From: Paenibacillus sp. FSL H7-0737
GTDB taxonomy: Bacteria; Bacillota; Bacilli; Paenibacillales; Paenibacillaceae
Assembly (NCBI RefSeq): GCF_000758545.1
Contig: NZ_CP009279.1
Location: forward strand, 3,906,001-3,970,000
Length of the DNA stretch: 64,000 nucleotides
Reading direction: 5' to 3'
The notes under the pieces were generated by a model, which was given only the letters and a program-made list of their open reading frames with translations, searched no databases and was not told the origin of the DNA. The position numbers were made by a program, and so were the translations under genes. Below, one piece after another: positions 43,931 to 53,445 of the stretch (its first letter is position 1; each line of letters begins with the position of its first letter).

Positions 43931-45097
43931 TCAGCGGTTCTGAATACAAGACTCTATCGCATCCATTACGCGTACCAGATCATCATCCGATAAAGAGCTA
44001 CCAGAAGGTAGACATACACCTTTTGTGAACAATTGATCAGATACACTATGTCCCTCCATGTATGGATAATAGAAGGCGTTCTCGAACAGAGGTTGCAAAT
44101 GTAGTGGTTTCCATACAGGTCTAGCTTCTATATTGTTGAATTCCAGGCACTTTAAGAGTTGATTAGCGGAGAAGCCTGCGATTTCTTCATCAATCGTTAG
44201 CGCACTTAACCAGCGTGTACTGCGACAATTTGGCGCTTCCGGCATGAAATGAAGACCCGGAATGGATCCCAATCGATCTGAGTACACTTGAGAAATATAT
44301 CTACGTCGTTCGACCTTTTCCTCAAGTAGCTCCAGTTGCCCTCGTCCTATGGCTGCCAAAAGGTTACTTAGCCGGTAGTTATAACCCATTTCGGAATGCT
44401 GATAGTGTGGAGCAGTGTCACGTGCTTGGGTAGACCAGAAACGGGCTTGATCTAATGCATCGGTATCATCCGATACAAGCATACCTCCACCTGAGGTTGT
44501 AATAATTTTATTCCCGTTGAAAGAATAGATTCCGAAGCGGCCCCAAGTACCACTGGCCTTTCCGTGATAAAAGGCACCGAGGGATTCCGCAGCATCTTCT
44601 ATTAAAACAATACCGTAACGATTCGCGATTTCTACAATTGGTTCCATGTCTGCGCTCTGTCCGTACAAATTGACAACAACAGCTGCTTTAGGCAGTATCC
44701 CTCTATCATTCAAATCCAGGCAGGCCCGCTGAAAGGCTAGTGGACACATATTCCATGTCTCTGGTTCTGAGTCTACGAATACAGGTGTAGCCCCTAAATA
44801 TAAAATAGGATTGGCACTAGCTACGAACGTGAGCGTCGAACAAATCACGTAATCTCCTTGAGAAACGCCAGCAAGACGTAGTGCAAGATGAATTGCTGCT
44901 GTTCCAGAGCTTAACGCAAGTGCACCCTTTGAACCTGTATAGTCGGCCATCTCCCGCTCGAAAGCATCGACTTGCGGTCCGATGGGAGCGATCCAGCCAG
45001 AGTGAATTGCATCCTCCAAATAAGCCTGTTCACGTCCACTTACATGTGGTGGGGATAACAAGATTCGTGGTAGAATGCGTGGTTGATGGATACTCAT
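43931..45097 (-). CDS. DegT/DnrJ/EryC1/StrS-family sugar aminotransferase (EpsN/PglE-like)
   Basis: 388 aa from ATG 45095-45097 (GAAAGGAG upstream); an in-frame extension to 45145 has no ribosome site. PLP enzyme with ALSSGTAAIHLALRLAG, VVVNLYGQSADM, EDAAESLGAFYHGK and the Schiff-base Lys in SFNGNKIITTSGGGM. Transfers an amino group to a 4-keto-6-deoxy nucleotide sugar. Together with the 4,6-dehydratase and PglC-like transferase of this locus it fits synthesis of a UDP-bacillosamine-type sugar, as EpsC/EpsN/EpsL do in B. subtilis. Confidence 0.92.
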   Translation of the reverse strand: MSIHQPRILPRILLSPPHVSGREQAYLEDAIHSGWIAPIGPQVDAFEREMADYTGSKGALALSSGTAAIHLALRLAGVSQGDYVICSTLTFVASANPILYLGATPVFVDSEPETWNMCPLAFQRACLDLNDRGILPKAAVVVNLYGQSADMEPIVEIANRYGIVLIEDAAESLGAFYHGKASGTWGRFGIYSFNGNKIITTSGGGMLVSDDTDALDQARFWSTQARDTAPHYQHSEMGYNYRLSNLLAAIGRGQLELLEEKVERRRYISQVYSDRLGSIPGLHFMPEAPNCRSTRWLSALTIDEEIAGFSANQLLKCLEFNNIEARPVWKPLHLQPLFENAFYYPYMEGHSVSDQLFTKGVCLPSGSSLSDDDLVRVMDAIESCIQNR

Positions 45098-45156
45098 GCC
45101 TTGCTCCTTTCTCCATTTGGATGTTTTAATCCAAATGGAATACATATCTTATTGAC

Positions 45157-46266
45157 TTACTTCAGAGCGTGGTCCATGATATTTTGATTCAAGAGAGATG
45201 GATGCCGGTAGAGCGGAAAGTAATTCCCCGCAACCCCAGAGTCACAGAGTGCTATCATTCGATCATACACCTCGGGGAAAAATATTCGCTTACCTAAGTA
45301 ATAGTCTAGTGGTTCTAATTGAGTAGCGAATCTTAGCTTGAACTGAAACAGCTCGTCATTCCCCTTATATCCCCCACCGAGATGGAATTTTTCGTATCCA
45401 TTCTCCATCCCCCATACGGCTGCTGCGTGGATGAGAAATTTGGTAGGTGACCACTGCAGATAAGCTCGGTCCCAACCGCATAAGTGATAATGCATCCATG
45501 GTCGATCAAGAAGTATAATACTTGCCCCTACACTCCTCTCCCCATCCATCGCCTCAAACAGCACTACCCGTCCGTCTGGCAAAAGGCTTGTATCTTCTAT
45601 AAATTTTCGAGGGAAATAATAAAAGGGATCTGCTTGTAAATCATTTAACGTCCCGTAATATAACTCGATGAAAGGCTCGATCCGATCCTTAAGATCCGAC
45701 TTTCGAATGGTGAATGGAGCTGACTTTAATTTACGGATATTTCTTTTATGATTGCTGCCATAGTTCTGAATTAGCACTGACTCTGAGCCAACTGTCAAAT
45801 CCATGTAAGCTGTATTCCGATTGAGCTCCGTAGTAAGCCCTTTTTGGTATTCAGTGGCATTGCCTATAAAAGGATGGAATCTTACAAACTCGGTCATGAT
45901 CTTTTTCTCTCTGCAGTAATCTGTGAACGTTTCACTGAATTTTCGGTACAACTCTGTTCGTTCCGCTCCTATTGGCACATTAGATATCGGCCCCCCGTAT
46001 CCATAAGGTGTGCTGATGTCATACCATTCTCCTTCAAGTCCCAGCTGGATGACTGCTGGAAGATGGCTAATGGAGCGAAGTAAGTAAGGATAAATGATGA
46101 GCTTCTCACCCTGCTTAAAAACAAACAGTTCTGCCTGTTGATGATCATCATCCTCAAACAGCCGAAAAAAATCTGCAGAAAAATAGATATCCTTACAATC
46201 CATCTGATTCAAATAAGCATCCCATTCTTCAGAATGCGCGCTATTAAGCACAATGAAATCACTCAT
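45157..46266 (-). CDS. FemAB/BioF2-like GNAT acyltransferase
   Basis: 369 aa, two tandem GNAT-like folds as in Fem/peptidoglycan-bridge and EPS 'lipid II-like' acyltransferases. Markers: EWYDISTPYGYGGPIS, NHKRNIRKLKSAP, GASIILLDRPWMHYHLCGWD, KFHLGGGYKGNDELFQFK. Typically transfers an aminoacyl or acyl group onto an amino sugar. AGGTGGTG ribosome site; between the aminotransferase and another GNAT gene in the EPS operon, so it probably modifies the amino sugar or polymer. Confidence 0.85.
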   Translation of the reverse strand: MSDFIVLNSAHSEEWDAYLNQMDCKDIYFSADFFRLFEDDDHQQAELFVFKQGEKLIIYPYLLRSISHLPAVIQLGLEGEWYDISTPYGYGGPISNVPIGAERTELYRKFSETFTDYCREKKIMTEFVRFHPFIGNATEYQKGLTTELNRNTAYMDLTVGSESVLIQNYGSNHKRNIRKLKSAPFTIRKSDLKDRIEPFIELYYGTLNDLQADPFYYFPRKFIEDTSLLPDGRVVLFEAMDGERSVGASIILLDRPWMHYHLCGWDRAYLQWSPTKFLIHAAAVWGMENGYEKFHLGGGYKGNDELFQFKLRFATQLEPLDYYLGKRIFFPEVYDRMIALCDSGVAGNYFPLYRHPSLLNQNIMDHALK

Positions 46267-46343
46267 ACGTCACCACCTAAAAGTTATGTTAACGACGCTT
46301 CCTTGAGGTACTTCGACAAAACTGACTTCGGAAGCATTCGCTG

Positions 46344-47153
46344 CTAATCCAATATCTTGATCATACGTATACTTTCAGTGCTTAAGCTTAGCGCTTGGTC
46401 TCTCTCTCGTAAGAATGCATCGGATGAAAGCAATAACAGCTTTCTCTCCCGGTCAAGGTCGAGTAACACATCGGTTAGTGGATACCCACCGTCCCACTCT
46501 CCACTTTGCAGTTGGATGCGAAAATACTGCTCGCCGAGCCGACCCACAACTGAAGTCTTCTGCTTCGTTCTAATCCTAAATGAAGAAAATCCGTATTTTA
46601 GATGATGTGCCTCTGCCATTGGGTAATCATCAATAATGTAATTCACTTCTTCATCATCTATATCCGCTCCAGCAGCAATAACATCTGCGCTAGCCGTTAA
46701 TGAACGATCCAGATCCCTCACATACCAATAAGTACGTCCTTCTTCTACAAAGCCAAGGCGAAGGTACCAAGCATGAGCCTGTTCATTCCATGAGAACACA
46801 TCCAGTACCAACTTCTTAATATCGTCCCTCTTGGCTAATTTCTCTCCATACGCCATGAGCATTCCGCCAATACCGTCTTTGCGAAACGCCGCATCCACGT
46901 TTAAATTATTCAGAACCAATATTTGTTCCATTCTTCGCCATTCTGCGAATCCAATGAGCACTTCTCCAAGATAGGCTCCAATCAACAACGTGGCCGAATG
47001 ACCTCCACACTTACAAGCCGCTTGTAGATATGCTGGATAACCCGTACAAGCAAATATCGTTTGATTGTACACATGCTCCGGTAAATTGCTCTTCAAGAGC
47101 CGGCATGCATGATGTATATCGTCTTCATGCAGCGGTCTAAACTGCACACTCAT
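46344..47153 (-). CDS. GNAT N-acetyltransferase (amino-sugar acetyltransferase candidate)
   Basis: 269 aa: GNAT domain at ~1-150 (NLNVDAAFRKDGIGGMLM acetyl-CoA loop, WNEQAHAWYLRLGFVEEG) and a ~120-aa C-terminal extension I do not recognise. Its start overlaps the stop of the sugar-transferase gene by 4 nt. In B. subtilis the acetylation step of diNAcBac synthesis uses the hexapeptide enzyme EpsM. No such protein is in this locus, so this GNAT (or the FemAB-like neighbour) may replace it; inference. Confidence 0.82.
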   Translation of the reverse strand: MSVQFRPLHEDDIHHACRLLKSNLPEHVYNQTIFACTGYPAYLQAACKCGGHSATLLIGAYLGEVLIGFAEWRRMEQILVLNNLNVDAAFRKDGIGGMLMAYGEKLAKRDDIKKLVLDVFSWNEQAHAWYLRLGFVEEGRTYWYVRDLDRSLTASADVIAAGADIDDEEVNYIIDDYPMAEAHHLKYGFSSFRIRTKQKTSVVGRLGEQYFRIQLQSGEWDGGYPLTDVLLDLDRERKLLLLSSDAFLRERDQALSLSTESIRMIKILD

Positions 47154-47776
47154 GCCTGGCCCTCCTTTTTATTCAGCCTATACTCATCCAGAGGCAGGCT
47201 ATGCCGACCTGGATTGGCTACAACATCATCTTGGCGAATCACCTTCAAGACGGTCTTGCATAATATCAGCGCATCAAGTCTGAAACTTAAACTCTCGACA
47301 TAGGTGACATCATACGAAAGCCGGTCTTTCCACGACGAAGTATTGCGTCCTGAAACCTGTGCTAATCCCGTAATTCCTGGTCTTACTGAGAAACGCAACC
47401 TCTCCTGTTCGGAATAGTATGGGCTATAACGCATGAGTAAGGGTCTTGGACCAATCAGACTCATTTCTCCCTTCACAACATTCACCAATTGTGGTAGTTC
47501 ATCCAGACTTAGCTTCCGGATGATTCCGCCAAATTTGATATATCGTCGCTCATCTGGTAACGGCTGACCCTGCGTGTCATACAGTTCAGCCATGGTCCGA
47601 AATTTGTAGATAAAGAAGGGTTTCTCTCCCCGCCCTGGTCGTTGCTGCTTGAACAAGATTGGGCTTCCAAGCTTCATTCGAATTAACAACGCCACCACAG
47701 CCATGACTGGACTAAATATACACAACATAACGATCGCTCCCACAAGATCGAAGCCTCGTTTCATATGGCGATACAT
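47150..47776 (-). CDS. Monotopic phosphoglycosyl transferase (PglC/EpsL-like sugar transferase)
   Basis: 208 aa: re-entrant membrane helix (~8-30, FDLVGAIVMLCIFSPVMAVV), FIYKFRTM, the catalytic Asp-Glu in LSLDELPQLVNVVKGEMSLI, and GPRPLL. Size equals the minimal PglC type rather than long WbaP. It loads the first phosphosugar from UDP-sugar onto undecaprenyl phosphate, starting each EPS repeat unit. GGGAGGAG ribosome site. Context suggests diNAcBac or a related amino sugar as its substrate. Confidence 0.93.
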   Translation of the reverse strand: MYRHMKRGFDLVGAIVMLCIFSPVMAVVALLIRMKLGSPILFKQQRPGRGEKPFFIYKFRTMAELYDTQGQPLPDERRYIKFGGIIRKLSLDELPQLVNVVKGEMSLIGPRPLLMRYSPYYSEQERLRFSVRPGITGLAQVSGRNTSSWKDRLSYDVTYVESLSFRLDALILCKTVLKVIRQDDVVANPGRHSLPLDEYRLNKKEGQA

Positions 47777-47800
47777 GTTAGTACTCCTCCCGCCTTTCTC

Positions 47801-48922
47801 TTAATCCGTAAAAAGACGTTCCTTCAGTGAGTTCACCTGTTTTAAATCAGCACTCCAGTAGTACACCTTAGTTCTGACTAGCGGATCAGAACCAAAACTG
47901 TTGTTGCCTGGAATCTGCTCGTACTTAAAGTCCTCGGAAGTTATTCCCTTGAATAACCAAGCTAAGCTGAGCAAATCACTGTCACTGAAGCTTGTATCAA
48001 TAATGTCTTTCTTTTCATGGAGCAATAATCCCGCCAGATCCGGAAGATGCTCAGGGCTCAACAGCTTATTGGCCACAGCTCTAACGATATTGAATTGCTC
48101 CTCTTGACGACTAAAGTCACCGTTCGGAGTAGAGTAACGCGCCCTAGCAAGGTAGAGAGCATGCACACCATCCAAATGCTGTTCGCCTTTTTTGATGGTA
48201 ATCTCTGGGGTTATTGTGACATCCTGATCGATTACCATGTCGATCCCACCGATTGAATCGATGAAATCACGAACTCCAGAGAAATTCGTCTTGATGTAAT
48301 GATGAATGGGAATATTCATAAAGTCGCTCACCGCTTGAATGAGCGTCAACGTTCCTTGCTCATTCCCACCTTTGGACTCACCAACAATATGAGCATGATT
48401 AATTTTGGTGTATCCAACATTTTGTACATACACCCTTGTATCGCGCGGTACAGAGACGATGTTCACCTTCCGCTGTTCCGGCATTACATGCACAACCATG
48501 ATCGTGTCTGCACGCGAGATTTCCCCACCCCACGTATCTGTTCCAATTAATACAACATTAAAGGATGAAGTTTTTTTATCGGTTGCTTCTGGCGATGCTG
48601 CTGGTTCAGTCGATGGTAGTACCACGCCATCCGAATTTGCTGGACTTTTCGTAGTCCCATCCGACTGCGTCTTCCCCACAGGTACTGCAGAAATTTTAGA
48701 GTTAGGTATCGTTAATGGATTAAGGGCAGCCTTTTGAAATCGCTGCTCAGCATTTAATACCCCTCTAATCCAAATGCCACCAATTACAATCACAATCAGA
48801 AAACCAATCAGGGCGAATCTTCCAATTCGCCGCATGACTATTTGCTTTCTTGTGAATTCCTTGTCACTCTTGCCACGCAAACGCAATTTCTTGTTCCATC
48901 TACTCATAAACGACTTCATCAC
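47801..48922 (-). CDS. LytR-CpsA-Psr (LCP) family glycopolymer transferase
   Basis: 373 aa: basic cytoplasmic N-terminus, one TM (~33-52), Ser/Thr/Pro linker (~75-115), then the LCP domain with VLIGTDTW, RADTIMVVHV, VSVPRDTRVYV (pyrophosphate-binding Asp/Arg set) and YTKINHAHIVG. It attaches undecaprenyl-linked glycopolymers to peptidoglycan outside the membrane. Directly abuts the dehydratase gene; GTG or the adjacent ATG may start. Suggests the EPS is at least partly cell-wall bound. Confidence 0.92.
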   Translation of the reverse strand: MMKSFMSRWNKKLRLRGKSDKEFTRKQIVMRRIGRFALIGFLIVIVIGGIWIRGVLNAEQRFQKAALNPLTIPNSKISAVPVGKTQSDGTTKSPANSDGVVLPSTEPAASPEATDKKTSSFNVVLIGTDTWGGEISRADTIMVVHVMPEQRKVNIVSVPRDTRVYVQNVGYTKINHAHIVGESKGGNEQGTLTLIQAVSDFMNIPIHHYIKTNFSGVRDFIDSIGGIDMVIDQDVTITPEITIKKGEQHLDGVHALYLARARYSTPNGDFSRQEEQFNIVRAVANKLLSPEHLPDLAGLLLHEKKDIIDTSFSDSDLLSLAWLFKGITSEDFKYEQIPGNNSFGSDPLVRTKVYYWSADLKQVNSLKERLFTD

Positions 48923-50836
48923 TTAGATCCCCGCATGAACTTCGGATTTGATCCGTTCAAGCTCATGAGTAGCCACCTGTGGTTCTTCCTGAAAGCCCGA
49001 ATAGCTTGGAATAAGCTGCTTTAATAATTTCTTAATCTGATAACTGCTTGGTACAAATTCGTACCGTTTGCACAAATTCTCCAGCACACCAAGGACCAAA
49101 TTCAATTCGGATCTGGAAACACTTTGAGGCCGGCTGATCATGATGCGATAGTTATTGGTGACCATCAATCCCTCCTCTTCTGTCAGGAGTTCCTCAAATA
49201 ATTTCTCTCCGGGACGAATGCCCGTGACCACGATAGGGATATCTTTATCGGGTTCTAAGCCCGACAGACGTATTAAATCTCTTGCTAGATCGTATATCCG
49301 AACCGGCTTACCCATATCAAGCACGAACACCTCGCCACCTTGTGCCAGTACGCTCGCCTGGATAACCAATTGCACTGCTTCAGGGATCGTCATGAAATAC
49401 CGCACCATATCCATATGGGTAACCGTAACCGGGCCACCACTCTCGATCTGTCTTTTGAATAACGGAATAACACTTCCCCGACTACCGAGAACATTACCGA
49501 AACGGACAGCAGCAAAAACCGTCTTGCTAGATGAATTCTGATCATTAATAATCATTTCTGCCGCTCGCTTTGTAGCTCCCATGACACTTGTTGGATTAAC
49601 CGCTTTGTCCGAAGAGATCAGAATGAACCGCTTAGCACCATATTTGGCACTCGCTTCCGCTACATTCCTTGTTCCGATAACGTTGTTCTTTACCGCCTCC
49701 ACCGGATTCATCTCCATAAGGGGCACATGTTTATGCGCAGCGGCGTGATACACAATCGTAGGTCGGAAATTCTGAAAAACACTATCGATCCGCGACACAT
49801 CCTGAATATCAGCTATGATCGGTTGAATCTTCTGATCGGGATATAACTGGCGTAGCTCTTGTTCAATCAGGTAAATGCTGTTCTCACCATGACCAAGCAG
49901 CAACATTTCCTTCGGACGATACGCAGCTAGCTGACGGCACAGTTCTGAGCCAATGGAGCCTCCTGCACCCGTGATGAGAATACACTCACTCCCTAAATTC
50001 TCACGAATCTCTTCAGTATTAATCTCAACAGGAGTTCTACCCAGCAAATCATTTACGGACACTTCACGAATTCGATTGACTGCCATTTTCCCGTCCAAAA
50101 TTTCTGTCATACTAGGCATTAGCTTAATCTGTGCTTTTGTTGATTTGCAGATCTCAATAATCTCCATTAAGTCGTTATGTGGCGCTGTCGGGAGGGCAAT
50201 AATAATGAACGCAATGTCCAGCTGTTTCACGGCCTCGGGAATGAAATTTCGGTTACCCACAATCGGCAGCCCCATTACTTCCAGCTTTTGTTTGGATGCA
50301 TCATCATCAATGAAAGCGACCGGATGCATAAATTTGAACCTTGAATGCTTGATATCTTTCGTAACGAGGATTCCTGCTTTACCAGCCCCAACGACTAGAA
50401 GATTACCTTCGAAGGCATCCTTCACACCCGTTGTCTCAAATCCATCATTTAGAAGACGTTTAACCATTCGTAATCCAACTATGCCCAGAAACACATAACC
50501 CGCTGCAAAATAGATAGAAATCGGTAGTCGATAGGAAGGAATTACTGCATGGGTGGATAGGTTGACAGCAATCACTCCAACGAGGGTTAATACACTCACT
50601 TTTAGAAGCTGCAGTAACTCTCTCATTCCAGTGTATCGCCAGATATTGTTATACACTTTGAATCCAAATGAGAAGGCCGCATACACCGCAATGTGAATCA
50701 ATATTGCCCACGGAAGCATCCACACGTACATCTCAGGGATTTGAAAATCAAACCGAAGTAAAAACACAAGCCACACTGAAGCCGCAATAATCCCTGCATC
50801 CAACATGACCAAACGGACGATCCGCATTTTCATCAC
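48923..50836 (-). CDS. Membrane nucleotide-sugar 4,6-dehydratase (EpsC/PglF/CapD type)
   Basis: 637 aa: four N-terminal TM segments (~8-120), a first Rossmann domain (VVGAGKAG at ~150) and a catalytic SDR domain (ITGAGGSIGSELCRQ at ~283; SSDKAVNPTSVMGATKRAAE). The usual Tyr of YxxxK is Met, as normal for this large subfamily, where Asp/Lys of SSDKA take part. It converts UDP-GlcNAc to the 4-keto-6-deoxy sugar, the first step to bacillosamine or QuiNAc-type sugars. Upstream of LCP with no gap. Confidence 0.93.
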   Translation of the reverse strand: MMKMRIVRLVMLDAGIIAASVWLVFLLRFDFQIPEMYVWMLPWAILIHIAVYAAFSFGFKVYNNIWRYTGMRELLQLLKVSVLTLVGVIAVNLSTHAVIPSYRLPISIYFAAGYVFLGIVGLRMVKRLLNDGFETTGVKDAFEGNLLVVGAGKAGILVTKDIKHSRFKFMHPVAFIDDDASKQKLEVMGLPIVGNRNFIPEAVKQLDIAFIIIALPTAPHNDLMEIIEICKSTKAQIKLMPSMTEILDGKMAVNRIREVSVNDLLGRTPVEINTEEIRENLGSECILITGAGGSIGSELCRQLAAYRPKEMLLLGHGENSIYLIEQELRQLYPDQKIQPIIADIQDVSRIDSVFQNFRPTIVYHAAAHKHVPLMEMNPVEAVKNNVIGTRNVAEASAKYGAKRFILISSDKAVNPTSVMGATKRAAEMIINDQNSSSKTVFAAVRFGNVLGSRGSVIPLFKRQIESGGPVTVTHMDMVRYFMTIPEAVQLVIQASVLAQGGEVFVLDMGKPVRIYDLARDLIRLSGLEPDKDIPIVVTGIRPGEKLFEELLTEEEGLMVTNNYRIMISRPQSVSRSELNLVLGVLENLCKRYEFVPSSYQIKKLLKQLIPSYSGFQEEPQVATHELERIKSEVHAGI

Positions 50837-50895
50837 TTCTTTCTCCCTAATTAACTAAAAATTCATTTACTCGCCTTTTAAGTGAGAGTGAATAT

Positions 50896-52125
50896 TCAAT
50901 CCCCCGATAGGCTGGCATGCATTTCAGACGGAACCCGCTTTCTTTCCTCCTTGTTTAGCGCTTCTATATAGATCGAGTCCATTTCACGGAGCACCTCAGG
51001 CAACCCGTAACGAATGATCCTCTCCTTGTTTGCTTCTCCCATTGCTGTAGTTAATGCTGGATCATCACGTAATTGAGTAAAAGCCTTAGCGGTAGCGGTA
51101 ATATCACCAACAGGAACCAACATGCCTGTTGACTCATGTTCGATCAAATCATGAATCCCCCGAATATGCGTACCTATAACGGGTTTCCCTATTGCCATCG
51201 CCTCCATAATCGCCCGAGGTAGCCCCTCGCGATAAGACACAAGTGCAGCAACATCACATGCTCTGAGTAGATCCGGAATATCTCTACGGTACCCAAGCAT
51301 ATGCACCCGATCGCTGACACCCAGCCGATTAGCAAGTTCCAATAGAGTCTGCTCGAACGGTCCTGTACCCGCAAAAGCCAGATGGATGTTGCCTGCTTGA
51401 GACCCCAACTGACCCAGCGCTTCGATCAACTGCTTCTGGTTCTTGTTGGCGTTCAATTCAGCAACGCATAGGATGACGAAGGGAGGTTCATCATGCTCAC
51501 TCTTCGGCAGATCAAACAGTTGGCGTCGCCTATCTGCCTTCTCCGATGCAGTTTCAGGCTGACCCTGTTCATTGCCGTAAACCTGGAGATCAAGTCCTAC
51601 ACCACTCACATAAGTCACCTTTTTCCGTATAGAAAATTTCTGGGCGCGTTCATAATCTTCTCTATTTATGGTGATTAGCACATCTGTCCAGCGGGCCATT
51701 AACCTCTCGAGCGGATAATAAACCATCCAGTTCAGAAGAGGAGCACCCTTGAAAAAATGAAAACCATGCGCTGTATACAATGTGCAAGGTACACCTGCTT
51801 TATGGGCCGCAATCCGTCCGAGAATCGAAGCGACTGGCGTATGTACATGGATGAACTGGAACCCCTCCTCCTTGAAGCTTTCCGTTAATATCCCTAGCGC
51901 TGCCCAGTTCTGCATCTGTAAAGGGCTACGCTGAATGGGCACATCATGACACACGATCCCCTTCTCTTCTAACCGTAATCTCGCTTCCCCGGGCTGCGCG
52001 TAAGCATGCACTTCACAACCTTTTTGCTGCAATAACACCATGTAAGGTAGATGGAAACTCTCAAAATGCCCAAAAATGGAGGCTACAAAAGCAACTCTTA
52101 CCGGCCCACAGTCTTCAGCAGGTAT
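50896..52125 (-). CDS. Family 4 glycosyltransferase with apparently non-canonical start
   Basis: GT-B fold: VHTPVASILGRIAAHKAG, TAHGFHFF, and a C-terminal GT1/4 domain with E-x7-E in YREGLPRAIMEAMAIGKPVIG. The first ATG is at 52041, but the frame upstream encodes VAFVASIFGHFESFHLPY, the expected first beta-strand/loop of the family, with no ATG, GTG or TTG before it. The likeliest initiation is the ATA at 52123-52125 behind AGGTTAGGGAGC, or another rare codon; the boundary is uncertain. It is the only conventional glycosyltransferase in the EPS block and extends the lipid-linked repeat in the cytoplasm. Confidence 0.8.
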   Translation of the reverse strand: MPAEDCGPVRVAFVASIFGHFESFHLPYMVLLQQKGCEVHAYAQPGEARLRLEEKGIVCHDVPIQRSPLQMQNWAALGILTESFKEEGFQFIHVHTPVASILGRIAAHKAGVPCTLYTAHGFHFFKGAPLLNWMVYYPLERLMARWTDVLITINREDYERAQKFSIRKKVTYVSGVGLDLQVYGNEQGQPETASEKADRRRQLFDLPKSEHDEPPFVILCVAELNANKNQKQLIEALGQLGSQAGNIHLAFAGTGPFEQTLLELANRLGVSDRVHMLGYRRDIPDLLRACDVAALVSYREGLPRAIMEAMAIGKPVIGTHIRGIHDLIEHESTGMLVPVGDITATAKAFTQLRDDPALTTAMGEANKERIIRYGLPEVLREMDSIYIEALNKEERKRVPSEMHASLSGD

Positions 52126-52141
52126 GCTCCCTAACCTCTTG

Positions 52142-53413
52142 TTATTGCGCTTGTTGCGCTTGTTCTGTTTGTTGTCGTAGGTTACGACCCGTTTGCTTTT
52201 CAGTGCCCTTGGTTCGATATCGCTTCACTCCTTTCCATCCCGTATTCGTTAATCGGATGCAAGCTGCGTTCATAGCCATCATGAACCACCAATACCGCTG
52301 GAATAAGGCTTCAATACCCATCGAAAGTCCAATCATCGCTGCGTGAGACAGCAATAATGCCATAATGATCGGTTTGTTCACCCTATCTGCCGCGCGATAA
52401 GAACGGATCCCAACGATGAAGAACCAGATCATGAATCCGCCGTACACAATCAAGCCCAACAAGCCAAATTCTGTCATAAACCAGATCGGAGTATTATGGA
52501 TAATAATCCGCAGTTCATAGTTATAGCTACCGAGTCCAATCCCTAATAATGGACTTTGAGCGATCCACTCCACAGCCTTTCCAATGATGTCTAGACGCGA
52601 CTGAATCTGCGAGGGTCTGCTGGCCATATTCCCAAGCACATCCAGATAAGCTGTACCTTTATACAACAGCAATGCTCCAAACGCGACGCTAAACCCCATG
52701 CCGATCTTGAGAAGTCGAGAAGGATTAGTCAGCAGTAATGTAAGCAGAACAAGGAACAAACCTATCCATGACGAACGCGAAAAAGTCATTATTATGCCCC
52801 CGGCTAAGGTGATCGTCGCTAGCGTACTCACCCATCCCCTTAGCAGCTTCACCCCGTCTCCACTCGTCATGATATGAATGGCAAAAGCCGTAACTAATAA
52901 TCCGCCGTATGCATTCGGATCAATTAGCATCCCGGAGAGGCGACCGTCTTGAACCATAAACGGAACCTTCACTCCGCTAAAAAAATCGAACAAAGCGACG
53001 CCATTGAAGATCAGCACACTGATCAAAAAAGCTCGTAGCATTTTATATAACCGATCCCAGCTGTCTACAGCCTGAACAAGCATGATGTAAGTGAGCAGTA
53101 GGAGTATAAACCCAAAATCTTTTTGCAATAGAGCGTATTGCGTAATGAATCCATTGCGCCAAATGGATACAAATGAAGCAAGGACGAAAATAAACAACAT
53201 CCCCCAATGCCATGAACTGAACTGCCTCGGGTCCAATTTGAGGTGTAGACCTGCTGCAAACAAACCAAGCATTAAGAAAAGGTCAGAGGGTGCGATTCGA
53301 AATGCGCCACCGAAATCAATTTGAGCCGGAAGGCAGATGATGTAACCCATAACCGCAAACAGAAATAAATTACGCATGGTGTAGGGTTTCCCTACAACGA
53401 GTACAGATGTCAT
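52142..53413 (-). CDS. O-antigen ligase/Wzy-like polymerase
   Basis: 423 aa, ten to twelve TM segments with the family's large extracytoplasmic loop (SRPSQIQSRLDIIGKAVEWI, followed by PLLGIGLGSYNYE). A hydrophilic C-terminal tail rich in Gln (QQTEQAQQAQ) is encoded by a small CAA/GCG repeat. Polymerises lipid-linked repeat units outside the membrane. AGGAAAGTAGGGG start region; between flippase and glycosyltransferase genes in the EPS operon. Confidence 0.9.
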   Translation of the reverse strand: MTSVLVVGKPYTMRNLFLFAVMGYIICLPAQIDFGGAFRIAPSDLFLMLGLFAAGLHLKLDPRQFSSWHWGMLFIFVLASFVSIWRNGFITQYALLQKDFGFILLLLTYIMLVQAVDSWDRLYKMLRAFLISVLIFNGVALFDFFSGVKVPFMVQDGRLSGMLIDPNAYGGLLVTAFAIHIMTSGDGVKLLRGWVSTLATITLAGGIIMTFSRSSWIGLFLVLLTLLLTNPSRLLKIGMGFSVAFGALLLYKGTAYLDVLGNMASRPSQIQSRLDIIGKAVEWIAQSPLLGIGLGSYNYELRIIIHNTPIWFMTEFGLLGLIVYGGFMIWFFIVGIRSYRAADRVNKPIIMALLLSHAAMIGLSMGIEALFQRYWWFMMAMNAACIRLTNTGWKGVKRYRTKGTEKQTGRNLRQQTEQAQQAQ

Positions 53414-53445
53414 ACAAGCCCCTACTTTCCTATGAGAAATTGCCT

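Noticed and set aside
49155..50498. Long plus-strand frames opposite the 4,6-dehydratase gene
   Set aside because: Mirror frames of a well-supported 637-codon gene; composition is not protein-like.
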